Origin: Dysgonomonas sp. Marseille-P4677 | GTDB taxonomy: Bacteria; Bacteroidota; Bacteroidia; Bacteroidales; Dysgonomonadaceae | DNA: 64,000 nucleotides | Direction: 5' to 3' | Assembly: GCF_016652235.1 (NCBI RefSeq) | Contig: NZ_JAEPKU010000001.1 | Span: forward strand, 35,062-99,061 | Shown here: piece after piece, positions 45,921 through 52,965 of the stretch | How positions within the stretch are numbered: position 1 is the first letter of the stretch | Layout: every line of letters begins with the position of its first letter | The notes under the pieces: model-generated | Database searches by the model: none | What the model was told of the DNA's origin: nothing | What the model saw: the letters and a program-made list of their open reading frames with translations, nothing else | Program-made: the position numbers and the translations under genes

Positions 45921-45963
45921 CATTTCTAAAATTATAATGAGTAACTAACTAAAAGATCATCAT

Positions 45964-47077
45964 ATGATTACATCAGACCAACTCAAAGAAGTGTTGGAAC
46001 GCGAGGATGCGTTGAGGAGGCATCTTTGACGTCGATGCGAAAAGAATACAATTAGAAGAGGAAGAATTAAGAACTCATGCTCCCGGGTTTTGGGACGATT
46101 CCAAAACGGCAGAAGCTCAAATGAAAATTATTCGTGGGCTTAAGGGATGGATTGAGGGTTATGAGCAAGTAAAAGCTGCTGCCGATGAGTTACAATTGGC
46201 ATTCGATTTCAATAAAGAGGGTGTTACTTCGGAAGAAGAAGTAGATGCAGCTTATGAAAATGCCATAAAACAGGTTGAGTATCTGGAGCTGAAAAATATG
46301 CTTCGCCGAGAGGAGGATAAACTTGGGGCTGTATTGAAGATAAATAGTGGAGCCGGAGGAACAGAAGGTCAGGATTGGGCTTCGATGTTGTTTCGGATGT
46401 ATCAGCGCTGGTGCGAAGATAAAGGCTATAAGACTACTGTTACCAACTGGCAAGACGGGGATGAAGCTGGTATAAAAACAGCAACTTTACAGGTAGAAGG
46501 AGAATATGCCTACGGTTATCTGAAATCTGAAAACGGAGTGCATCGTTTAGTTCGAGTTTCGCCTTATAATGCGCAGGGAAAGCGGATGACGTCTTTTGCA
46601 TCTGTCTTTGTGGTGCCATTGGTAGATGATAGCATTGACATAGAAGTGAATCAGTCTGATATTACATGGGATACATTCCGCTCGAGTGGGGCAGGAGGCC
46701 AGAATGTAAATAAGGTGGAAACCGGTGTGCGTTTGCATTATAAATATAAAGATGCTGAAACCGGAGAAGAGAAGGAGATCGTTATAGAAAATACCGAGAG
46801 TCGTTCTCAGTTTGGAAATAAAGATAATGCAATACGTTTATTGAAATCCCAGCTTTACGAAATAGAGTTGGAAAGACGTAGCCGAGAGCAATCGAAGGTT
46901 GAGGCTGGAAAGAAAAAAATTGAGTGGGGATCGCAGATTCGTAGTTATGTATTTGATGACCGCCGCGTAAAAGATCACCGTACCAATCATCAGACCTCGA
47001 ATGTGAATGCTGTAATGGATGGAGATATAGATGATTTTATCAAGTCTTATTTGATGGAGTTTGGCGAAGAGGCTTAA
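45964..47077 (+). CDS. prfB: Peptide chain release factor 2 (programmed +1 frameshift)
   Basis: Join of 45964-46026 and 46028-47077, 370 residues. Twenty-one codons in frame 0 end at CTT followed by an in-frame TGA; skipping one T gives DVDAKRIQLEEEELRTHAPGFWDD and the rest of RF2. RF2 reads UGA and UAA; when scarce, the ribosome pauses at the internal UGA and shifts, so RF2 sets its own level. The catalytic GGQ is in SSGAGGQNVNK. The codon-recognition tripeptide, SPF in E. coli, is Ser-Pro-Tyr here (RVSPYNAQGKRMTSF). Annotating only the 318-residue downstream frame would lose the N terminus. Confidence 0.96.
46015..46030 (+). promoter_or_regulatory. prfB frameshift signal
   Basis: AGGAGG (46015-46020), CAT, then CTT TGA C (46024-46030). 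This reproduces the E. coli arrangement: an SD-like hexamer three bases before the slippery CTT and a UGA followed by C, the weakest stop context. Confidence 0.95.
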
Positions 47078-47104
47078 AGTAGATTATATTAATAATATAG
47101 AGGA

Positions 47105-47135
47105 GAGGCTGATCTGTTTTGATCGGCCTCTTTTT
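47105..47135 (+). terminator. prfB terminator
   Basis: Stem GAGGCTGATC (47105-47114)/GATCGGCCTC (47121-47130) with one wobble pair, then TTTTT. Confidence 0.85.
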
Positions 47136-47215
47136 GTACGGATAAGTTTCCTCTTGAATAAATGGTAGTTTCGGTTGTTTATTAGTATCTTGCACATATC
47201 TAAAAAAATAAAGGT

Positions 47216-47512
47216 ATGGAAAATTACGAATTGTTTGACAACACGGAACGAAGTCAGTATGAATTCCATGTTGAGAAGTTTGTGCCTAAAATTGAGTATA
47301 TAAAAACCAATAATGGTGAGATTTATCTTACTCATACAGAAGTTCCGGTTGCTCTGGAAGGGCAGGGGATTGGCAGTCAGTTGATAGGAAAAGTGCTTGT
47401 TGATATTGAAAGTAAAGGTTTGCGCTTGGTTCCTCTTTGTCCCTTTGTGGCAGGCTATATTAAGAAGCATCCAGAGTGGAGGCATATTGTGATGAGAGGT
47501 ATCAATATATAA
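47216..47512 (+). CDS. Small GNAT-like N-acetyltransferase (YjdJ-type)
   Basis: 98 residues, a minimal GNAT domain: EIYLTHTEVPVALEGQGIGSQLIGKVLVDIESKGLRLVPLCPFVAGYIKKHPEW holds the acetyl-CoA loop (QGIGSQL) and the family ending CPFVAGYIKKHPE. The group is COG2388/YjdJ-like. It is followed after 41 bases by a 4Fe-4S protein of the YjdI type, the same pairing as yjdI-yjdJ in E. coli. Substrate unknown. Confidence 0.85.
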   Translation: MENYELFDNTERSQYEFHVEKFVPKIEYIKTNNGEIYLTHTEVPVALEGQGIGSQLIGKVLVDIESKGLRLVPLCPFVAGYIKKHPEWRHIVMRGINI

Positions 47513-47553
47513 TTGTACACTTATTTAAAAGATCAAAAAAAACTAAGTAATGT

Positions 47554-47772
47554 ATGGAAAAGAAGATTGAATATACTAATGGTGAAGTTACTATTATCTG
47601 GAAGCCGGAACTCTGTAAGCATGCTGGTATTTGTGTTAAGATGCTTCCGGATGTTTATCATCCTCAAGAAAGACCATGGGTACTTCCCGAAAATGCAACG
47701 ACTGAGCAGATAATAGATCAGATAGGTAAATGTCCTTCAGGAGCATTAACTTATCGAATGAATAAAGAATAA
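47554..47772 (+). CDS. Divergent 4Fe-4S mono-cluster protein (YjdI-type)
   Basis: 72 residues. Cys residues in KPELCKHAGICVKMLPDVY and a third in IGKCPSGALTYR match the divergent ferredoxin family with one cluster (C-x5-C ... CPSGAL). It may donate electrons or sense redox state; the role is unknown. It ends at a terminator shared with the TPR gene. Confidence 0.87.
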   Translation: MEKKIEYTNGEVTIIWKPELCKHAGICVKMLPDVYHPQERPWVLPENATTEQIIDQIGKCPSGALTYRMNKE

Positions 47773-47791
47773 ATATATTTCGGAAAATTAA

Positions 47792-47824
47792 AAAGAGGTT
47801 TCATCATTATGATGAAACCTCTTT
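47792..47824. terminator. Bidirectional terminator
   Basis: A perfect 15-bp stem AAAGAGGTTTCATCA (47792-47806)/TGATGAAACCTCTTT (47810-47824) with a 3-base loop between converging genes. Confidence 0.88.
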
Positions 47825-47845
47825 CAGTATATTTTTATTTTGAGA

Positions 47846-48559
47846 TTATTTCGCTCCTCCTGCTTTCAACAGAATTGCCTCATCAATATATTTGTCTGCC
47901 TCCATTGCTACAGGAGAATTCATGTATTGATTTTTTACAATCGTGAAAACTTCTATTACTTTATCATAGTTTCCTTGATTTCTATATATTAAACCTGCTT
48001 TTTTATAAAGGATAGGGCTTTGTGAAGGGTTGTCCACTCCTTTTGCTGCTTTAATATAATATGAAACAGCATCATCTGATTTTCCTGTGTTGTCAAGGCA
48101 ATCACCTATCGAACCGTTTACTAGTTGTGAAAGTATCTTATCGCTTGCACTGAATCCTTTTAAGTAATCTAATGCCTGGTCATATTTACCTAGGTTGGCA
48201 TAGCTGATTCCGGCATACAATTTAGCCAAATTCCCTGCATCGGTTGAACCATATTCGCTAATGATAGATTCGAATCCTATATAGCCATTTGCGTCGCCAT
48301 AAATTGCTAAGGAATCTTGTCCTGCTCTGAAATATTGCTCACCCTTGAATAGGGCTATTTGGGCTTCGTTGTTTTTAGGCCCTAGGTAAAAATGTTTGAA
48401 TGCTAGGTAGCAGCAAACGACAACAACTACAATACCGATTCCGATCAATAGTTGCTTTTGGTATTTTTCAAGAAGGTTTTCTGATTCCCGAATCGCACTG
48501 TCAATCTTTTGCCAGTCTTTTTCTTCACGTATTTCGGCTTGTTTCTTTTTAGAAGACAT
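47846..48559 (-). CDS. Membrane-anchored tetratricopeptide-repeat protein
   Basis: 237 residues. A charged N-terminal helix (about residues 1-35) precedes one membrane segment (LLIGIGIVVVVVCCYLAFKHFYL), then TPR-type helical hairpins (LAKLYAGISYANLGKYDQALDYLKGF; PILYKKAGLIYRNQGNYDKVIEVFTIV). The layout is like YfgM-type proteins, in which the C-terminal TPR part faces the periplasm and binds partner proteins. Function not assigned. A TAAATTTG box (48589-48596) lies 30 bases upstream. Confidence 0.82.
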   Translation of the reverse strand: MSSKKKQAEIREEKDWQKIDSAIRESENLLEKYQKQLLIGIGIVVVVVCCYLAFKHFYLGPKNNEAQIALFKGEQYFRAGQDSLAIYGDANGYIGFESIISEYGSTDAGNLAKLYAGISYANLGKYDQALDYLKGFSASDKILSQLVNGSIGDCLDNTGKSDDAVSYYIKAAKGVDNPSQSPILYKKAGLIYRNQGNYDKVIEVFTIVKNQYMNSPVAMEADKYIDEAILLKAGGAK

Positions 48560-48588
48560 TGTACTATAAATTAGATATTTTGTTTTTT

Positions 48589-48596
48589 CAAATTTA
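48589..48596 (-). promoter_or_regulatory. -7 promoter box for the TPR gene
   Basis: The minus strand reads TAAATTTG. A second candidate, TATTTTTG, is at 48604-48611. Confidence 0.4.
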
Positions 48597-48652
48597 GCAG
48601 CGACAAAAATAGCTGTTTTATCCTTATAAATAAAATCTTAACTGGATTTTTT

Positions 48653-49930
48653 TTATTCAGTATAGAATTTTACCAATTGTTCGATAGCTCTCTGGCATAC
48701 AGGACAGAAATCTTTGCATGTATTTGTCTTCATTCTGCAATCTATCGCAGGGCGGTATATTCCTTTGGCTGAATAGCCTGCACCCTCAAATACTCCTATA
48801 GGGAATTTTTTCGACAGGCTTACGTCGGTTGGTATTGGAGTCTGAGGTTGAAGCATATTTGCCCACTTGGATTCGAAGTTAACTAGAGTCGTAATGTTAG
48901 GCTCCCACGGCTCCACTTCATGATTGTATGTGTTGTCCAGTACATCACTTTCGTAATAATATTCGTCTCCCAGCCCTGCAAAGCTATGTCCAAATTCATG
49001 TACTATCACAGGCTTGAAGTCTTTATGTCCTGTTGTGGTAAGCGTGTAGGCGTTGAATATACCTCCTCCACCATATACATTTGTGTTTGCCAGTATTATA
49101 ATATGGGCATAAGGTATGCCTGCTATGGCGTCATGAAGATCTTTTATGTGGGTGGTTGTTAAGTATCTCTCAGAATAGAATGTGTCAAATTGTGAACTAA
49201 ATGCGGTACTGTTCCATCTGTTTTCACGAGGTACGCTTACATCCGAATCCTCGGATATTGTTTCTACAGCATAGAAATTGAACTTGTTTTTTAATGCATT
49301 GAAAGGGCTGTGTTCAAAGATTTGTTCACAAGCTATTTTGGCATCCGCTCTGAATTTATCCATTTCAGTAATAGTATATCCCTCGGCTAGAATTACTACA
49401 TTGATGCATTTGTCTGTCGTGTTGCCCTGATGCAATATAGTGTATTTCGGAATATTTTTTAACCCCTTCTTCTTTATCTGGATATCATTGGGGTCTACAA
49501 TATGTTTCATTGTGGTTCGGTAAGAGCCGGATCTGTCTCGTAGACTAATTTCTACTACAACTTTGTTTTTGGGAAATGGAACGAGAAATGTATTCTCGAA
49601 ACTTCGCCTTATGGTTTCTGCTTCCGGTGTAGATTGCCATTCGGAAAATAATGTACTAAAAGCGTCAATGTATATGCACTCGCCATTCTTTATATCGGTC
49701 ATTTTTATTTGCCCGTTTCCCTGCCAGAGTAACTCTGATAGATTGTGTCTTCGTCCTGCCCATTGAGGTAGCTGGTACAATTGGTCAAGCGAAACGCTTT
49801 GAGAGTTTTTATCACCTGAGAAAATATAATCGATGCGTAATGTTTTGTTTATAAAGTGATTGTCTAAATCCTGAGCTTCGGTCTCGTGGAAAGTAAAAAG
49901 GATGGAGACTATAAGTAGAAAATATTTCAT
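48653..49930 (-). CDS. Secreted M64-family metallopeptidase (IgA-peptidase-like)
   Basis: 425 residues with a signal peptide (MKYFLLIVSILFTFHETEAQ). The zinc motif HEFGHSFAGLGDEYYY is the M64 signature. An N-terminal beta domain (about residues 25-150) precedes the catalytic part. Near the C terminus CRMKTNTCKDFCPVCQRAIEQL has four Cys that could form disulfides or a metal site. M64 was defined from an IgA peptidase of Clostridium ramosum; in gut-type Bacteroidales the real substrates are mostly unknown. Stands alone. Confidence 0.92.
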   Translation of the reverse strand: MKYFLLIVSILFTFHETEAQDLDNHFINKTLRIDYIFSGDKNSQSVSLDQLYQLPQWAGRRHNLSELLWQGNGQIKMTDIKNGECIYIDAFSTLFSEWQSTPEAETIRRSFENTFLVPFPKNKVVVEISLRDRSGSYRTTMKHIVDPNDIQIKKKGLKNIPKYTILHQGNTTDKCINVVILAEGYTITEMDKFRADAKIACEQIFEHSPFNALKNKFNFYAVETISEDSDVSVPRENRWNSTAFSSQFDTFYSERYLTTTHIKDLHDAIAGIPYAHIIILANTNVYGGGGIFNAYTLTTTGHKDFKPVIVHEFGHSFAGLGDEYYYESDVLDNTYNHEVEPWEPNITTLVNFESKWANMLQPQTPIPTDVSLSKKFPIGVFEGAGYSAKGIYRPAIDCRMKTNTCKDFCPVCQRAIEQLVKFYTE

Positions 49931-50079
49931 GGTAAAATACGTTTAATCTTAAATAAGACATAAAGATATAGAACTAATTTTGGATTTTAGCGTATATTTC
50001 TAGGAATTGAATCTCTTGGACTAGCATAATTTTTATACTTTTTTTGATTTTTAGTATTATGCTTTCTTGTTTAATTGAT

Positions 50080-50087
50080 TAGCTTTG
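50080..50087 (+). promoter_or_regulatory. -7 promoter box for the LptD-like gene
   Basis: TAGCTTTG followed by CA, 32 bases before ATG 50119. Confidence 0.5.
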
Positions 50088-50118
50088 CATCCGAATACAT
50101 AAGCATTAGGTTTTGTCG

Positions 50119-52890
50119 ATGAGGAAAATTCGCATCTTGACGTACGTTTTTTTGTGTATACTATTTTCTGTGCCTTTCTTAGGTGCACAATATTCCTATA
50201 CCAGACAGTCTGCTCTGAATTTGTTGAGCTTTTATGATACTTTACCTTTTTCGGGAAATGATTCTCTGAGAGATAAAAATGATTCTCTTCGCCTTAATCA
50301 AGATTCCTTACCTTCCGATTCTCTTGCGAAAAAGAAAGATCCGTTGGATGCCGTAGTTGATTACGTTGCTAACGACTCTATCGTCCTTACTGCTGATAAT
50401 TGGGGCTATTTGTATGGAGACAGTGAAGTGAAATATACAGATATAACTTTGAAAGGTGAGCAGATATTCATGAATATTGATAGCAGCCTTGTCTACGCAA
50501 AATTTGGTCTTGATTCGGTTGGCAAAGAATTCGGATACCCTGTTTTCTCCGATGGAGGAACGGATTACGAATCAAAGACAATGAAATATAACTTCAAATC
50601 GAAAAAAGGATATAGTACCAATATTATAACTACGCAGGGTGAAGGATATGTAGTTGCCGGACGGGCAAAAAAGCAAGAGGATAATTCTTTCTTTATGCTT
50701 GAAGGTAAATATACTACCTGCGATGACCATGAGCATCCGCACTTTTATTTAGCCTTAACTAAGGCAAAAGTAAAGCCAAAAAAAAATGTGGTTACAGGGC
50801 CTGCCTATCTTGTTATTGAGGGTCTGCCTATTCCAATTGGTTTACCTTTTGGATTTTTTCCTTTCTCCGAAAAATATTCTTCAGGTGTGATTATGCCTTC
50901 TTATGGTGATGAGCTTGATAGAGGGTTTAACTTAAGAGATGGAGGATATTATTTTGCTATTAATGATAATGTCGATTTAGCTCTGACCGGAGATATTTAC
51001 ACGAAGGGTTCATGGGGTCTTAAAGCTAGGTCTACCTATAGGTACCGCTATAAACATTCGGGTTCATTTGATTTCAATTATCTGGTGAATAAGTATGGCG
51101 AAAAAGGTATTGATTTTTCGCAAAGTAAAGATTTGGCTATAAACTGGACTCATTCGCAAGATCCTAAATCGAATATGTTTAGGACTTTATCTGCTAGTGT
51201 GAACTTTTCTACAAGCTCTTACAATCAAAATAGCCTTGATCAGAAATATGTTCCCAGAGGAACATCTAATACAAAAAGTTCCAGTGTCAACCTGACTCAA
51301 CGTATACCTAATTCGGCTTGGAGCTTGTCAGCTTCGGTAAACGTAGCGCAACGAAGTAGTGACTCTTCGATCTCCCTAACATTGCCAAATCTTACTGTGA
51401 CAATGAGCCGTATTGCTCCTTTTAAGAGAAAAGAAGCTGTAGGAAGTGAGCGTTGGTATGAGAAAATACAGTTGAGCTATACAGGAGATTTCAGAAATAG
51501 TATCGATACTAAAGAGAATCTTTTATTCAAATCGGGTATCAAGCAATGGAAAAACGGAATGCAACATACTATCCCTATTTCAGCAACTTTTAGCGCTTTA
51601 AACTATTTGAATATTACACCATCGATAAACTATAGGGAGCGTTGGTATACTAATAAAATATATGAGCGTTGGGATCCGGTGACTAAAAGTCATGTGTCAA
51701 TAAAAGAAGATAGTGTTTATTCATTTAATAGGGTTTACGATTTCAATTTTAATCTTGGTTTCCAAACTAAGATGTATGGTGAATATATTCCTATTTTTTC
51801 AAAAGAAACAAGAATTCGACACGTATTTACGCCTAGTGTAACATTTAGTTATACTCCCGATTTTAGCAATCCGCGGTTTGGATTTTATGAAAGGTATCAT
51901 TATATTGACGCTAATGGTAGAGATGATGAACACATCTATTCACCATATTCGAAAGGGATGTTTGGTACCGCACCAAAAGGAGCTGCAGGTATGATTACAT
52001 TCAGTTTTGAGAATAATCTGGAAATGAAAACCCCTTCGCAAAGTGATTCCACTGGATTCAAGAAAAGATCTCTTATCGATAATCTCGGCATAAATTTCAG
52101 TCATAATATGATGGCGGATTCCTTAAAATGGAGTGATATTGCTGTGAGTGCCCGATTTAAATTGAGTAAGTCTCTTGTTGTGAATATAGGAGCGGCATTC
52201 GATCCGTATCTATATAGAGAGGATAACAACGGAACCGTTAAGCAAGTAAATGAATTGCGAATCAGTCATGGTAAAGGTTTTGGTCGACTAAAAAGTACAG
52301 GATATTCTATATCCCCAAGCATTAATCAGGATACATTTAAGAAATGGTTTGGTAAAGAGGATGATAATTCTTCAAAAAAATCTTCGAACAACAATAGTAG
52401 CGATGACTATGATGCGGATATAATTCAAGAAGACGGAAATAAAGAGAGAGGAAGTCTGTTGGAACAGAAGAAGGATGATAATCAGTATGATGATGACGGT
52501 TATGTGAAAAATGAAATACAATGGAATCTCTCATTTAATTTTTCCATGAACTATTCGTGGGATAGGAGCCGTTGGACACCAAAAAGTGGAGGCTACGTGG
52601 AGTATAAAGGACAATTGACTAAAAATTTCGGTTTAAGTGGAGGGATACAACCTACCAAGAACTGGAATTTCAACTTCAATGCCAGCTATGACTTCGATAC
52701 GAAGAAGATTGCATATATGAGTTGTAATTTAACCCGTAATCTTCACTGTTGGTCTATTTCCGCAAGCTTTAATCCTGTGGGGCAATACAAATCTTATTAT
52801 GTTTCTTTGAGAGCAAATTCCTCCATGTTGCAAGACCTGAAGAAAGAGTGGCGTGGGCGGAATACCGGATACGATCCTAACTGGGATTAA
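50119..52890 (+). CDS. LptD-like LPS-assembly outer-membrane protein
   Basis: About 923 residues. The ATG at 50119 is chosen; a TTG two codons earlier also keeps the frame. A signal peptide (MRKIRILTYVFLCILFSVPFLGAQ) is followed by an OstA-like jellyroll (DSIVLTADNWGYLYGDSEVKYTDITLKGEQIFMNIDSSLVYA...). The barrel begins near GLPIPIGLPFGFFPFSEKYSSGVIMPSYGD, a typical LptD motif. Residues about 755-800 are a low-complexity acidic/Asn/Ser/Lys insert. LptD inserts lipopolysaccharide into the outer leaflet; the Bacteroidota form differs from the proteobacterial one. No LptE is adjacent. A transglutaminase lipoprotein follows after 75 bases. Confidence 0.88.
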   Translation: MRKIRILTYVFLCILFSVPFLGAQYSYTRQSALNLLSFYDTLPFSGNDSLRDKNDSLRLNQDSLPSDSLAKKKDPLDAVVDYVANDSIVLTADNWGYLYGDSEVKYTDITLKGEQIFMNIDSSLVYAKFGLDSVGKEFGYPVFSDGGTDYESKTMKYNFKSKKGYSTNIITTQGEGYVVAGRAKKQEDNSFFMLEGKYTTCDDHEHPHFYLALTKAKVKPKKNVVTGPAYLVIEGLPIPIGLPFGFFPFSEKYSSGVIMPSYGDELDRGFNLRDGGYYFAINDNVDLALTGDIYTKGSWGLKARSTYRYRYKHSGSFDFNYLVNKYGEKGIDFSQSKDLAINWTHSQDPKSNMFRTLSASVNFSTSSYNQNSLDQKYVPRGTSNTKSSSVNLTQRIPNSAWSLSASVNVAQRSSDSSISLTLPNLTVTMSRIAPFKRKEAVGSERWYEKIQLSYTGDFRNSIDTKENLLFKSGIKQWKNGMQHTIPISATFSALNYLNITPSINYRERWYTNKIYERWDPVTKSHVSIKEDSVYSFNRVYDFNFNLGFQTKMYGEYIPIFSKETRIRHVFTPSVTFSYTPDFSNPRFGFYERYHYIDANGRDDEHIYSPYSKGMFGTAPKGAAGMITFSFENNLEMKTPSQSDSTGFKKRSLIDNLGINFSHNMMADSLKWSDIAVSARFKLSKSLVVNIGAAFDPYLYREDNNGTVKQVNELRISHGKGFGRLKSTGYSISPSINQDTFKKWFGKEDDNSSKKSSNNNSSDDYDADIIQEDGNKERGSLLEQKKDDNQYDDDGYVKNEIQWNLSFNFSMNYSWDRSRWTPKSGGYVEYKGQLTKNFGLSGGIQPTKNWNFNFNASYDFDTKKIAYMSCNLTRNLHCWSISASFNPVGQYKSYYVSLRANSSMLQDLKKEWRGRNTGYDPNWD

Positions 52891-52965
52891 CCTTCTTTAG
52901 GGCTTAAGATAACCCTTAATGCTGAAAGATTGTTTTATTAAAATAACCTTAATTATACGATAGAT

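Larger units (their letters stand above)
45485..45963. promoter_or_regulatory. Divergent control region between gntP operon and prfB
   Basis: 479 bases without a gene. On the minus side a TATTTTTG box (45560-45567) can serve gntP. In the middle are an inverted repeat AACAATTA (45629-45636)/TAATTGTT (45655-45662), a palindrome GTTAATTAAC (45622-45631) and two tandem copies of AGCTTTATCTGT (45671-45694). On the plus side are repeat copy 3 and two -7 boxes, TACTTTTG (45850-45857) and TACCTTTG (45913-45920), for prfB. Confidence 0.5.

Noticed and set aside
45964..46121. prfB could look like a broken gene because of the TGA at 46027
   Set aside because: The context AGGAGG-CAT-CTT-TGA-C is the classical programmed +1 frameshift site and the downstream frame is intact RF2.
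47084..47485. 133-residue minus-strand frame over the YjdJ-type gene
   Set aside because: Antisense to a recognised acetyltransferase and crosses the prfB terminator.
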